From JALORV01 sp963766365 (GTDB lineage: Bacteria; Pseudomonadota; Gammaproteobacteria; Burkholderiales; Burkholderiaceae_F), in NCBI GenBank assembly GCA_963766365.1, contig CAVXZK010000011.1, positions 124,001 to 188,000 on the forward strand: DNA of 64,000 nt. The letters run 5' to 3'. The notes beneath the pieces were generated by a model that saw nothing but the letters and a program-made list of their open reading frames with translations, made no database searches and was not told the DNA's origin. This document shows positions 7,641-17,514 of the stretch, piece by piece. Every line of letters starts with the position of its first letter. The first letter of the stretch is position 1. The position numbers and the translations under genes are program-made.

Positions 7641-9326
7641 TCACGCCGCAGCCTCAGTACCGGGTGTCGCCTGCAATTCCTTATAGCGCTCAATCGCGGC
7701 GCGCGCGTTGAACAGCATGCGCTCGCGCCCGAGTCGATCGGCCAGCCCTGAGTGTCTGACCATTTCGAGTACGCCGGGGTTCAGGCCGACCAGCCAAAGG
7801 GTGATGCCGCGCTCGCTGACACGCTTCTCGCCTGCGACCACTGCCTGCAGTGCCGAGTACTCCAGGTCGGGGACGCGGCTCATGTCGAGCGCCACTACGC
7901 GCGGCTGATGCTGGGCGACCAGTGCCTGCATCTGATCCCCGACGTCCTGGGCGTTGCCGAAGAACAGGCGCCCCTCCGGCCGCAGGATCAGCAGGCCTTC
8001 GAAAGTCTCATCGTCCGGGTGGTCGGGGGAGAGCGGGCGCAGCACGTCCGCCCCGCGCTTGCGGCCAATGACCGAGACGCGCGGATGCGCTGTCTGGCTG
8101 GCCAGGCCGATCATCGACACGATGATCGCGATGACGATGCCCTTCAATGTGCCGAAGACCAGCACGCCGAGACACGCGATCAGTGCCCAGCGGAACTCCA
8201 TCGTGCGCACGCTGCGGATCGCGCGGAACTCGGCCGGCTGGATCAGGCCTACCGAATAGACGATGACGAGCGCCGCCAGGGTCGCGTTCGGCAGCAGACC
8301 GAGGATCGGTGCCAGCAGCAGCATGGTGGCGAGCGCCGTGGCGCCGGTAACCAGTGAGGCCTTCTGCGATTGTCCGCCCGCGGAGCGCACGACGGCGGTT
8401 TGCGAGGTGCCGCCACCGGCTGGCATCCCTCCGAGAAGGGCGCCACCGAGATTCGCCGCGCCGGTGGCCACGAGCTCACGGTTGGCGTTGATCGGCGGAT
8501 CGGTCGGGCGCGCAAACGCGCGGCCGGCAGCAATCGTTTCGGTGAAGCTCATCAGCGCCATGCCCAGCGCTGCGGGCGCAAGTTCGGCGACGAGCGCGAG
8601 GTCAGGCAGGGTGATCGACGGCAGGCCCTGAGGAATGTTGCCGACAATCGAAACACCCATCGCTTTCAGCCCGAAGAACCAGGCTGCGGCGATGCCGCCC
8701 GCGACGGCGACCAGCGGCGCCGGAGAGTGCGGCCACAGGCGCTCCATGCCGATCAGCACGACGAAGGTGGCGATGGCGACTGCCAGCGTGATCATCGAGG
8801 TCTGTGGCAGATGCTGTGCGACGCTGAGGACATCGAGAAAGAAACCCTGCTTGGTGATGTGGATCCCGAGCAGCTTCGGAACTTGGTCGAGCACGATGAC
8901 GAGGCCGATGCCGGCCTTGAAGCCGGTCAGCACCGGCGCGGAGATGAAGTTAGCGACGAAACCCAGCCGCAGCAGCCTTGCGGCGAGCAGCATCACGCCC
9001 ACCAGCGCGGTCAGCGTGGCGGTCGCCGTGATGAGTTTCGCGGGGTCGCCGTCCGGCACCGTGAGCCCGAGCTGGGTGCCGGCCAGGATCGCCAGCGTGG
9101 TGGTCGAACTGACGCTGAGCACGCGCGAGGTTCCCAGCAACGCGTAGATCACCATCGGGATGAACGCGGTGTACAGGCCGACCTCGACCGGAAGTCCGGC
9201 CACGGTGGCGTAGGCCATCGCCTTCGGCAGCACGACGGCAGCGGCCGTCAGTCCGGCGACGATGTCGAAGCGCAGGCCCGGGCCGCCCGTATCGGCGGCG
9301 GTCTTGACGACAGTGCCGTGGGTCAT
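7641..9326 (-). CDS. SulP (SLC26-type) anion permease with STAS domain
   Basis: Inner-membrane transporter of 561 residues. The sulphate-permease transmembrane domain (about 15-400; 12-14 helices) includes the conserved opening GLTAAAVVLPKAMAYATVAGLPVEVGLYTAF-type region, and a cytoplasmic STAS domain follows (about 430-540; VVALDMSRVPDLEYSALQAV). SulP proteins carry sulphate, bicarbonate, fumarate or other anions; the substrate is not decidable here. The ATG at 9326 is chosen over a TTG at 9341 because a GGGAG site precedes it. Frame is intact, unlike the second SulP at 27.8-29.6 kb. It is preceded at 36 bases by an outer-membrane protein gene in the same direction. Confidence 0.88.
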   Translation of the reverse strand: MTHGTVVKTAADTGGPGLRFDIVAGLTAAAVVLPKAMAYATVAGLPVEVGLYTAFIPMVIYALLGTSRVLSVSSTTTLAILAGTQLGLTVPDGDPAKLITATATLTALVGVMLLAARLLRLGFVANFISAPVLTGFKAGIGLVIVLDQVPKLLGIHITKQGFFLDVLSVAQHLPQTSMITLAVAIATFVVLIGMERLWPHSPAPLVAVAGGIAAAWFFGLKAMGVSIVGNIPQGLPSITLPDLALVAELAPAALGMALMSFTETIAAGRAFARPTDPPINANRELVATGAANLGGALLGGMPAGGGTSQTAVVRSAGGQSQKASLVTGATALATMLLLAPILGLLPNATLAALVIVYSVGLIQPAEFRAIRSVRTMEFRWALIACLGVLVFGTLKGIVIAIIVSMIGLASQTAHPRVSVIGRKRGADVLRPLSPDHPDDETFEGLLILRPEGRLFFGNAQDVGDQMQALVAQHQPRVVALDMSRVPDLEYSALQAVVAGEKRVSERGITLWLVGLNPGVLEMVRHSGLADRLGRERMLFNARAAIERYKELQATPGTEAAA

Positions 9327-9362
9327 TGGACGGGCTCCCAACAGTAAGGGCGAGGGTCCATC

Positions 9363-10014
9363 TCAGAAGGTCACGCCGATCATGCTGACGACGATCTGCT
9401 CGCTCGATCCCGGATTGAACCAGTACCCGCCGACCGTCACGCGGCGCCATTTGAACTGCACGAAGGGCCCGCGCTGGATGTCGCGGTCGCTGTCGTAGGC
9501 GTTGGTGCGCTGGCCAGCCACGCCAAGCCGCAGCCACTCGAACGGGCTGTAGCCAAGCTCGCTCCATGCATAGAGGTAGCTGTCCCTCACGTCGACACTG
9601 CTGCGCACGTATTCACCTTCAAGGTAGAAGTCGAGCGACTTCCAGCCGAGGCTCGCTTCCAGGCCGGGCACGAATCCGCGGGTGTCGCCCCAGACGCCGC
9701 CCAGCAATGGCGTCAGTTCCCAGGTGAAGCCCTCTCCGCCGGAAAACGTCCAGCCGACGAATACGGAGCGGGCGCCGATCGATTCGTAGCTGTAGCGCGC
9801 CTCGAGGTGCAACGGGCCGCGGTCAGCGACCGCGATCGCCGAGGTGTAGTTCTCGCCACCACGGACGAACGTGGGATACGCGGTGACGCCGAACTCCCAC
9901 GCCGGCCGCTCTGGTGGCGAGGCGCGGCGGCCGCGTGCCGGCCACTTCGTCAGCGCGGGCCGCCGTAACGGCAGCCACGGCGAGCACCAGCATGGCGAGC
10001 CGTGCAGTCCTCAT
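9363..10014 (-). CDS. Outer-membrane beta-barrel protein (frameshifted)
   Basis: Exported protein of about 216 residues. A clear signal peptide (MRTARLAMLVLAVAAVTAARA) starts at 10014, but its frame fails near 9895-9915; the downstream frame opens with PPERPAWEFGVTAYP and runs to 9363 with alternating aromatic/hydrophobic strands ending in the aromatic-terminal MIGVTF, typical of a porin-like barrel. Total length leaves one extra base, so a one-base insertion is the simplest explanation. The start codon overlaps the stop of the upstream VIT-like gene (ATGA), implying coupling. No specific family is recognised. Confidence 0.6.
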
Positions 10015-10682
10015 CCGCCGAGCGCTATCACTGCGGCGACGATCGCCGTGCCCAACCCGGCCATCATCAGGCCGACTTTCCAGCTGCCGTAACCGGCGTA
10101 TCGGCCGAGAGCGAGGCCGCCGAAAAACAGCATTGTGAGTGCGATCACGCGCGAGACATTCTTCGCGCTGCCGACGTCGTCGATCAGCACGAAGGGCAGG
10201 ACCACTGGAAACGTCGCGACCACCACCCAGAGGAATACCGCCAGCGCGGCCAGGTAGTCGTCGAACTTCAGCTTCGGTCGCGCCGGTACCGACGCCAACG
10301 CGAGGACGCGCGCGCGGATCGCCTCGACCTCGGTTTCCGAGACGAGTCCGGCGGCGATTTTCGACAACGAACTCTGGATCAACGTCCGTCCCGCTGCGGC
10401 GTCCGGGGCGGTTCGCACTGCTTTGACCAGCGTGACTAGCCGGCCGCGTTCGGCGACGGTGCGCACCAGGTACATGACCGCATCGACAAGGCCCCAGGCG
10501 AGGTTGCAGCCGATAGCAGCGGCAAGCAATGCGCGGATGTCCTCGCGCCCTGACTCGGTCACTGATATGGCGCCGACGAACGTGAGCGCCATGAACAGAC
10601 CGAACAGCATCTCCGACACGCGATCCACCGGACTCAGCAGCGGTTCGCGCTTTGCCGCTGAGGGCAGGGGCTCGACGTTCAC
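10011..10682 (-). CDS. VIT/CCC1-like integral membrane protein
   Basis: Inner-membrane protein of 223 residues with about five hydrophobic segments: two near 28-75 and three at the C-terminus. The FGLFMALTFVGAISV opening and the two-plus-three helix layout resemble the VIT1/CCC1 superfamily of iron/manganese carriers, though the metal-binding glutamates of the classical VIT domain are not obvious. The start appears to be GTG at 10682, with a weak ribosome site. Its stop overlaps the next gene's start. A metal-transport role is only suggested. Confidence 0.6.
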   Translation of the reverse strand: MNVEPLPSAAKREPLLSPVDRVSEMLFGLFMALTFVGAISVTESGREDIRALLAAAIGCNLAWGLVDAVMYLVRTVAERGRLVTLVKAVRTAPDAAAGRTLIQSSLSKIAAGLVSETEVEAIRARVLALASVPARPKLKFDDYLAALAVFLWVVVATFPVVLPFVLIDDVGSAKNVSRVIALTMLFFGGLALGRYAGYGSWKVGLMMAGLGTAIVAAVIALGG

Positions 10683-10802
10683 TTCAGTGCCTCACGCTGT
10701 CTGGAAGGGGTCCGGTGGAATCTGCGTCACTCGGGAGGATCATCGGCGTCGCAGCGGCCATCGCAGCGCGACGCGCGCGCAAGGGCGCCCGGTCAGCGCG
10801 CT

Positions 10803-11693
10803 TCAGAACCGCTCCGGCACGAACTTGAACGGATAGTCGATCGCCTTGTACTTGCCGATCTTGCGCTTGGGCAGCTTGACCTTCTCCCGCTTGGGCTCCT
10901 TGTATGGCACCTGCTTGAGAATGTGGCTGATCACGTTGAGCCGCACGCGCTTCTTGTCTTCCGAGCGGGCGACGTACCAGGGCGCCGTTCCCGTGTCGGT
11001 TGCCTTGAACATCTCGTCGCGGGCGCGCGTGTAATCGTCCCAGCGGTCGTAGGACTTGATGTCCATCGGCGAGAGCTTCCAGATCTTGCGGCCGTCGTCG
11101 ATGCGCGAGGTGAGGCGCCGTGTCTGCTCCTCGGGACTCACTTCCAGCCAGTATTTGAGCAGGATGATCCCGGACTTGATCATCAGCTGTTCGAAGAGCG
11201 GAATGGTTTGCAGGAAACCCTGTGCCTGTTCCTCGGTGCAGAAGCCCATGACACGCTCGACGCCGGCGCGGTTGTACCAGCTGCGATCCCAGATCACGAT
11301 CTCGCCGGCCGCCGGCAGGTGAGGCAGGTAGCGCTGCCCGTACATCTGCGTCTTCTCGCGCTCCGTCGGCGAGGGCAGGGCGATGACGCGAAACACACGC
11401 GGGCTGACGCGCTCGGTGAGCGCCTTGATGGTGCCGCCCTTGCCGGCGCCATCGCGGCCTTCGAAGACGATGCAGACCTTCAGTCCCTTCTCCTTGACCC
11501 ATTCCTGCAGCTTCACCAGTTCGACGTGCAGCTTCTTCAGTTCGCGCTCGTAGTCCTTGCTGGATAACCGGTCATTGCCCGCGGCGACAGCCGACGGGAC
11601 CACGGCGTCTTTCTTGTCCTTTCCCTTCGCCGGGCTCTTGCCAGGCCCGGTGGTACGAGCCGGAACCTTCCGGTTCGCGTTCTTCTTTGCCAT
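10803..11693 (-). CDS. ppk2: Polyphosphate kinase 2
   Basis: Cytosolic kinase of 296 residues that transfers phosphate between polyphosphate and nucleotides. Residues 1-45 are a low-complexity Lys/Ala-rich extension. The PPK2 domain follows, with Walker A GRDGAGKGG (near 79), Walker B WDRSWYNR (near 137), and the lid region with SRIDDGRKIWKLSPMD and the terminal HIL helix. Single-domain PPK2 enzymes mostly phosphorylate NDP or NMP from polyphosphate. The start has a GGGAGA site. With the nearby pyrophosphatase-like gene it points to active phosphate storage, but no ppk1 or phosphatase is linked. Confidence 0.93.
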   Translation of the reverse strand: MAKKNANRKVPARTTGPGKSPAKGKDKKDAVVPSAVAAGNDRLSSKDYERELKKLHVELVKLQEWVKEKGLKVCIVFEGRDGAGKGGTIKALTERVSPRVFRVIALPSPTEREKTQMYGQRYLPHLPAAGEIVIWDRSWYNRAGVERVMGFCTEEQAQGFLQTIPLFEQLMIKSGIILLKYWLEVSPEEQTRRLTSRIDDGRKIWKLSPMDIKSYDRWDDYTRARDEMFKATDTGTAPWYVARSEDKKRVRLNVISHILKQVPYKEPKREKVKLPKRKIGKYKAIDYPFKFVPERF

Positions 11694-11779
11694 CGCGATC
11701 TCCCTGTCAGCTCTTCTCTGTCTGTCGGTATTGTGAAGCTCTCATCTTGATGGGGCCTGAAGGCCGGCGCCGGTCCCCG

Positions 11780-12898
11780 TCACTGCTCTCCGATCCGGGT
11801 GCCCATGGGGCGGAAGTCGACCCGGCGCCCGTAAGCCTCGCTGTCCGAGCGGGCGGCTTCAGCCGCGAGCTGAACCGCCTCCGAATACGCCAGTGGCGTC
11901 TTCATCCGTGCGACCTCGAGCAACTTCGTCTGCTCGTTCACCTGAACACTGTACTTCGCAAGGTTGTACAGGACGTACATCACGAAGAGGTTGTCCGGGT
12001 CTTCGTACTCGCCCTGCTCGCTGCGGAAATCCCGGGACAGCACCGACGGAAACCGGTTGGGCAGGTCCTTGAAGGCGACCTTGGGCTCATCGTGCGGATC
12101 GATGTAGGTCGAGCCTGGGTACTTCTTGTACAGAACCGCATCCAGCCGGTATCCGCGCGCGTTCCATTGCTCCAGCAATTTCATCGCCATTTCGGTCGGG
12201 ATGTTGGCATTAGCCGCGGCGACGATGCGACGCCCGGAAAGAATCGGCGCGCTTGTGACATCGAGCTCCGCATATCCAGCGCCGTACCGGAATGCAGAGC
12301 CGATCGTCTTGGCGCAATTCAGCCGCAGATAGTCGTACTTGACCTCGCGGTCGTGGTACTCGGTGTTTCGTGCCCGCTTGTGATAGTCGTCGTTGAGGTG
12401 CTTCATGAAGCCGGCGACCGCCTGTTTCTCAGGTTCCGCGACGCCGTAGACCCGCACGCCGATGACCGATCGCTTGTAGATCTCGCCGAAGTCCAGGCCG
12501 AAAGACGCGGTGTCGCCTAGCGACGAGGTCGTCTTGAATAGATATTCCGACTTGGGTATCGAGACCATCAGGTCGGCCGTGTAACGGCCCTTCGCATGCT
12601 TGCGCGATCGGTCGGCGTAGAAATTGGCCGAGTACACGGTCTCGACCTCGGTATCGGGACCGCGGATCGCCAGTGCCAGGTGCCCGGCGGAGCCCCCGTT
12701 CGAGGTGCCGTAGCTGATCAGGAGTTCGAGGTCGTAGGGGTCCTGCCGAAGGACGGAGGCGAACTCCTCGATGTTCGCGGGTTCCGCGCCGCCTTTGGTT
12801 CCGAAGTCCGCCGCTGCCGGACCTGCGGCGACCGCCAGGCAAGCGAACACCAGGCCGAGCACGGCACTGCGTCGTCTCCCGGTCCGGCCGGACTTCAT
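11780..12898 (-). CDS. Uncharacterised periplasmic protein coupled to RND efflux operon
   Basis: Exported protein of 372 residues whose function I do not recognise. The signal peptide spans about residues 1-32, ending AGPAAA. The mature part has a GHLALAIRG strand near residue 72 and, later, LRLNCAKTIGSAFRYG near 197, a His-first and Asn-Cys-second order that recalls permuted papain-like (NlpC/P60, LRAT, DUF4105) folds; this is only a hint. The start at 12898 overlaps the stop of the outer-membrane efflux gene as ATGA, so it is a translated fourth member of the RND operon. An in-frame start further upstream (12970) would overlap that gene heavily and is less likely. Confidence 0.6.
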   Translation of the reverse strand: MKSGRTGRRRSAVLGLVFACLAVAAGPAAADFGTKGGAEPANIEEFASVLRQDPYDLELLISYGTSNGGSAGHLALAIRGPDTEVETVYSANFYADRSRKHAKGRYTADLMVSIPKSEYLFKTTSSLGDTASFGLDFGEIYKRSVIGVRVYGVAEPEKQAVAGFMKHLNDDYHKRARNTEYHDREVKYDYLRLNCAKTIGSAFRYGAGYAELDVTSAPILSGRRIVAAANANIPTEMAMKLLEQWNARGYRLDAVLYKKYPGSTYIDPHDEPKVAFKDLPNRFPSVLSRDFRSEQGEYEDPDNLFVMYVLYNLAKYSVQVNEQTKLLEVARMKTPLAYSEAVQLAAEAARSDSEAYGRRVDFRPMGTRIGEQ

Positions 12899-14355
12899 TG
12901 CGTGCTTGCGGTCCCGGCTGCGGATGGAGGAGCTACGGACGCAGCGACCGTGGCCGGTTCCACCTGCCATCCGCCGCCGAGCGCCTTGTAAAGCTGGACC
13001 ACGCTGACCGACTCGTCGCGACGCGCCACGACGAGGTCGCGCTCGGCATCGAACAGTTGCCGCTCGGTATCCAGCACCTCGAGGTAACTGGCCACCCCAC
13101 CTTCGTATCTCAGCTTCGCAATCTCACTCGCATCCAGCAGTGCTTTGACGAGCAATTCCTGCTGCAAGCGGAACTCCTGCCGTTTGCGGACATCAATGAG
13201 TGCATCCGAGACTTCTCGGAACGCCTGCAGCAGCGTCTGCTGATACAGCAGGGCCACCTCCTGGGCACGGGCTTCGTTGAAGTCGACATTGGCCCGCAGG
13301 CGCCCCGCGTTGAAGATCGGCAGCGTGATGGCGGGCAGCGCACTGAACACGCCGTACGGACCGAAATTCGCGCCGCTGATGGTCGAACTTCCGGCGCCGG
13401 CGAAGCCGGAGATCGTGACCTGCGGATACAGCAGCGACTTGGCGACGCCGATCTGGGCGTTGGCGGCGACGAGTTGCTGCTCGGCGGCGCGGATGTCCGG
13501 TCGCCGCGTCAGCAGTTCGGTGGGTAATCCCGGCGGCAGTGAAGGCGCGGCAATCTGCTGGTCGAGCGGGCGACCGCGCTTGACGGGTCCCGGGTTCTGG
13601 CCCAGCAGGATGTTGATGAAGTTTTCTGTCTGCTCGATCTGGCGCTCGACCTCGGGAATCGTCTTCGTTGCCGTGTACAGCAGTGTCTCGGCCTGGCGCA
13701 GGTCGAGTATGCCCGCGACGCCGCCGTCCAGCCGGGCCTGCACCAGATCGAGCGACTGTTTGCGGGAGGTGACCGTACGTTTCGAGATTTCGAGCGTGAG
13801 GTCAAGGGCTCGAAGGGTGAGATAAGCGCGGGCGACATCGGACACAAGCGTGGCAATCACCGCGTATTGCGCGTCCTCCGTGGCCAGCAGTTCGGCCTGG
13901 GCGGCTTCTGAGCTCCGACGGTAACGGCCCCAGAAATCCAGTTCCCAGCCGACGCCGAAACCGGCCTGAGGCTGGAACACGCTGTCCGGCGACGGTCGCT
14001 CCGAGCCCGTGTAGGAGTTGTAGGGGCCGGTGACGCTGCCGTCCACCGTCGGGAACATCGGCGAACGCGCAATCGTCACCTGACTCTGCGCCTGCAGGAT
14101 GCGCGACGCCGCCACGCGGACATCGTAGTTCTGCAACAGTGCGGTGCGGATCAGTGCCTGCAGATCCGGATCTTGAAAGACGCTGGCCCACGCCAGATCG
14201 CCGAACGTGGGTGCACTGGCGGCGGTCGGCAGCGCGTCGGCCGCGCGATAGCCCGGCGGCACGGAAACGCCCGGTCGCTGGTAGTCGGGACCGACCGTGC
14301 AGCCGGTGGCAATGATCGCGGCCGCGCAGGCCAGCAGAGCGTGTCTTGTGCTCAT
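12895..14355 (-). CDS. RND efflux outer-membrane lipoprotein (NodT/OprM family)
   Basis: Outer-membrane channel of 486 residues for a tripartite pump. The lipoprotein signal ends in IIATGC (Cys 19), followed by TVGPDYQRP, the classical OprM/NodT opening. Two TolC-like repeats follow, with the typical ARAYLTLRALD, LVQARLDGGVAG, TRRPDIRAAEQQL and LRYEGGVASYLEVLDTER segments. Its start directly follows the stop of the permease gene. It forms the exit duct for the permease and adaptor encoded upstream. Confidence 0.94.
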   Translation of the reverse strand: MSTRHALLACAAAIIATGCTVGPDYQRPGVSVPPGYRAADALPTAASAPTFGDLAWASVFQDPDLQALIRTALLQNYDVRVAASRILQAQSQVTIARSPMFPTVDGSVTGPYNSYTGSERPSPDSVFQPQAGFGVGWELDFWGRYRRSSEAAQAELLATEDAQYAVIATLVSDVARAYLTLRALDLTLEISKRTVTSRKQSLDLVQARLDGGVAGILDLRQAETLLYTATKTIPEVERQIEQTENFINILLGQNPGPVKRGRPLDQQIAAPSLPPGLPTELLTRRPDIRAAEQQLVAANAQIGVAKSLLYPQVTISGFAGAGSSTISGANFGPYGVFSALPAITLPIFNAGRLRANVDFNEARAQEVALLYQQTLLQAFREVSDALIDVRKRQEFRLQQELLVKALLDASEIAKLRYEGGVASYLEVLDTERQLFDAERDLVVARRDESVSVVQLYKALGGGWQVEPATVAASVAPPSAAGTASTQ

Positions 14356-17300
14356 TCACTCGGCTCCCTGTTCTTTCGGGGCGACGGGCGGCACCGCTGG
14401 CTGCTTCTTGCCTCGGCGCCCCAGTCCTTCGACGAACGTGTAGTTGCCCGGAATGATGAAGACGCCCAGCGCGGTCGCGACCAGCATGCCCCAGAAGACA
14501 CCGGTGCCCATCACGTTCTGCGCGCCGGCGCCGGCGCCGGTGGCCAGCATCAGCGGCACGACGCCGAGGATGAAGGCGAACGCGGTCATCAAAATCGGCC
14601 GGAAACGCAGCCGCGCCGACTCCAGCGCCGCCTCCTCGAGCGAAGAGCCTTCTTCGTGCTTGGCCTTGGCAAACTCGACGATCAGGATCGCGTTCTTCGC
14701 CGCGAGGCCGATCAGCATCACGAGGCCGATCTGCACGTATACGTTGTTGTCGAAGCCCATCAGCCAGACGCCGAAGAACGCGCCCAGCACGACCAGCGGC
14801 GAGCCGAGCAGCACCGCCCACGGCAGCCGCCAGCTCTCGTACAGCGCCGCCAGCAGCAGGAACACGCAGACGATCGCCATGATGAAGGTCGGCGCCGCGG
14901 CCGGGGCGATCTTCTCCTGGTAGGACATCGACGAGAAAGCGAAGCCCATCTCCGAGGGCATCGTTTCGGCGAAGACCTGTTCCAGCGCCGCGAGCGCCTG
15001 TCCGGAGGTGTAGCCGGGCGCGGCGGAGCCCTGGATCTCGACCGAGCGCTGCAGGTTGAAGCGGGTCGTCAGCTCGGCACCGCTGATGTCGCTAATGGTG
15101 ACCAGCGTGGCGAGCGGCACCATCTCGTTGGTCGTCTTCGAGCGGACGTAGATCTTGCCGATGTCCTCCGCCTTCAGCCGCTGCGTCGCGTCGGACTGCA
15201 CGTAGACGCGATACAGCCGCCCGAAGCGGTTGAAGTCATTGACGTAGGAGCCGCCCAGCGTGGTCGAAAGGGCCTGAAACACCTCGTTGACCGGCACGCC
15301 CAGCGTGCGCGCCTTTTCGCGGTCGAGATCGACCCTGACCTGCGGGTAGGTCGGGTCGAACGAGGTGAATACGGTGCCGAGCTCCGGTCGCTGCCGCGCG
15401 GCAGTGAGGAACTTCTGCGACTGTTCGCCGAGCTGCTCGATCGTCAGCGAGCCGCTGCGGTCCTGCAGCAAGAAGTTGAAGCCCGATGCGGCTCCGAATC
15501 CGGACAAAGTCGGGATGTTGAAGGGGAAGATGACGGCTTCGGGAATCGCCGCGAACTGCGGCCGCAGTCCGCCCATGATGCCGTTCACGTGCAGCGCCGC
15601 GGTCTTGCGATCCGCCCATGGCTTCATGCGCACGAAGATGGTGCCGTAGTTCGGCTGGAAGGTGCTGGTCACTGCGCCGTAGCCACCGACAGTCTGGTAG
15701 GAGTCGAGTCCGTCGGTCTTGGCCAGGATGTCCTCGATTTTCTTCAGCACGAGGCTGGTGCGCTCCAGCGACGCCCCGGCCGGCAGCTGGACATTGACGC
15801 CAAAGATGCCCTGGTCCTCGTCCGGGATGAAGCCGGCCGGCAGCACGCGTGCGAAAAGACTCGCCCCGAGCGCCACTGCCACAACAATCCCAATGGTCAG
15901 CAGTGAACGGCGTACGAGCAGGCGCGACACGTTCACATAACCCTTGGTGCCGACGTCAAACGCCTTGTTGAACCCCTTGAAGAAGATCCCCAACGGGCCG
16001 CGCATCGGCCTCGGGGACTTCAGCATCATCGCGCACAGCGCGGGCGTCAGCGACAGCGCGTTGAAGGCCGACAGCAGCACCGAGATCGCGATGGTCAGCG
16101 CGAACTGCTTGTACATGCTGCCGACCAGTCCGCCGAGCATGGCGACAGGGACGAACACGGCTGAGAGGATGAGCGCGATGCCGATGACCGGCGCCGTCAC
16201 TTCTTTCATCGCCTTGATCGTCGCCTCCTTGGGGCTCATGCCGTGCTCGAGGTGGTGGATCACCGCCTCGACGACGACGATCGCGTCGTCCACCACGATG
16301 CCGATGGCCAGCACCAGGCCGAACATCGACAGCGTGTTGACCGAGAACCCGAGTAACGGGAAGAAGATGAAGGTGCCGATCAGCGACACCGGGATCGTGA
16401 TCAACGGGATGATCGTTGCGCGGATGTTCTGCAGGAAGATGAAGACCACCAGCGTCACCAGGATCAGCGCCTCGACGAACGTATGCACGATGCTTTCGAT
16501 CGACGCCTCCACGGCCGGCGTGGTGTCGTAGACGATCTTGTAGTCCATGCCGGGCGGGAAAATGGCCTTCGCCTTTTCCATCGTCGCGTAGATCGTCTCG
16601 GCGGCAGCGAGCTGGTTGGCGCCGGGCAGCAGGTAGACCGCCATCGCACCGGCCGGCTTGCCGTTCAGCCGCCCGAAGGAGTTGTAGTCCTGGGAGCCGA
16701 GTTCGGCGCGGCCGATGTCCTTGATGCGGACCACCGCGCCGGTTTCACTCTGCCGGACGATGATGTTCTCGAACTCCTCCGGCGTGACGAGTCGGCCGGG
16801 CGCGCTCACCGTGTTCGTGAACTGCTGGTCTGCCGGCGTCGGCGCGGCGCCGACCTTGCCGGTGGGCGCCTGCAGGTTCTGCTCCTTGATCGCGTTGATC
16901 ACGTCTGCCGGAGTCAGGCCAAGCTTGGCGAGGCGGTCGGGTCGGAACCAGATCCGCATGCCGTAATCGGTGCCCCCGAACAGATCCACCTGCGCGATGC
17001 CCGGAATCCGCAGCAGCTGGTCGCGCAGATTGATACCGGCGTAGTTGATCAGGAAGTTGGCGTCATACGCGTCCGACGGCGAGTAGATCGAGATCACCAT
17101 CAGGATGCTGGGGCTCTGCTTCTTGACGGTCACCCCCTGCTGCGTGACCTCGACTGGCAGGCGCGCCTGTGCCGCCGAGACGCGGTTCTGCGTCAGGACG
17201 TTGGCCGTGTCCTGGTCGGTGCCGACTTCGAAGTTGACGTCGAGCTGCATGCGGCCGTCGCTGGTGTTGGACGACTTCATGTAGATCAGCCGGTCGACGC

Positions 17301-17511
17301 CGTTGACCTCCTGCTCGATGGGGGTCGCCACTGATTGCTCGACCGCCTCGGCCGACGCGCCCGGGTAGTTCGCGGTCACGCGGATGTTCGGCGGCGCGAG
17401 GAACGGATACTGCTCGACCGACAGCCCGCTGATCGTGACCAGACCGAGCATCACGGTCAGGATCGCGATGACGATCGCGACGATCGGCCGGCGGATGAAA
17501 AAGTTGGCCAT
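14356..17511 (-). CDS. RND multidrug efflux permease (AcrB/MexB type, HAE1)
   Basis: Inner-membrane proton-driven pump of 1051 residues. The start MANFFIRRPIVAIVIAI and the TM4 motif GIVVDDAIVVVEAV with the two proton-relay aspartates are those of hydrophobe/amphiphile exporters. Two large periplasmic loops and 12 helices are in place, with late EFAKAKHEEG and PLMLATGAGAGAQNVMGTGVFWGM. It exports drugs, dyes, bile-like detergents or solvents; substrates cannot be predicted. It sits in the order adaptor-permease-channel with gaps of a few bases. It is full length and intact. Confidence 0.96.
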   Translation of the reverse strand: MANFFIRRPIVAIVIAILTVMLGLVTISGLSVEQYPFLAPPNIRVTANYPGASAEAVEQSVATPIEQEVNGVDRLIYMKSSNTSDGRMQLDVNFEVGTDQDTANVLTQNRVSAAQARLPVEVTQQGVTVKKQSPSILMVISIYSPSDAYDANFLINYAGINLRDQLLRIPGIAQVDLFGGTDYGMRIWFRPDRLAKLGLTPADVINAIKEQNLQAPTGKVGAAPTPADQQFTNTVSAPGRLVTPEEFENIIVRQSETGAVVRIKDIGRAELGSQDYNSFGRLNGKPAGAMAVYLLPGANQLAAAETIYATMEKAKAIFPPGMDYKIVYDTTPAVEASIESIVHTFVEALILVTLVVFIFLQNIRATIIPLITIPVSLIGTFIFFPLLGFSVNTLSMFGLVLAIGIVVDDAIVVVEAVIHHLEHGMSPKEATIKAMKEVTAPVIGIALILSAVFVPVAMLGGLVGSMYKQFALTIAISVLLSAFNALSLTPALCAMMLKSPRPMRGPLGIFFKGFNKAFDVGTKGYVNVSRLLVRRSLLTIGIVVAVALGASLFARVLPAGFIPDEDQGIFGVNVQLPAGASLERTSLVLKKIEDILAKTDGLDSYQTVGGYGAVTSTFQPNYGTIFVRMKPWADRKTAALHVNGIMGGLRPQFAAIPEAVIFPFNIPTLSGFGAASGFNFLLQDRSGSLTIEQLGEQSQKFLTAARQRPELGTVFTSFDPTYPQVRVDLDREKARTLGVPVNEVFQALSTTLGGSYVNDFNRFGRLYRVYVQSDATQRLKAEDIGKIYVRSKTTNEMVPLATLVTISDISGAELTTRFNLQRSVEIQGSAAPGYTSGQALAALEQVFAETMPSEMGFAFSSMSYQEKIAPAAAPTFIMAIVCVFLLLAALYESWRLPWAVLLGSPLVVLGAFFGVWLMGFDNNVYVQIGLVMLIGLAAKNAILIVEFAKAKHEEGSSLEEAALESARLRFRPILMTAFAFILGVVPLMLATGAGAGAQNVMGTGVFWGMLVATALGVFIIPGNYTFVEGLGRRGKKQPAVPPVAPKEQGAE

Positions 17512-17514
17512 GGA

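Noticed and set aside
14173..15906. 577-codon open frame on the plus strand
   Set aside because: Antisense shadow of the RND permease. It has the Arg/His/Gln-rich composition of GC-rich reverse frames and no family motif.
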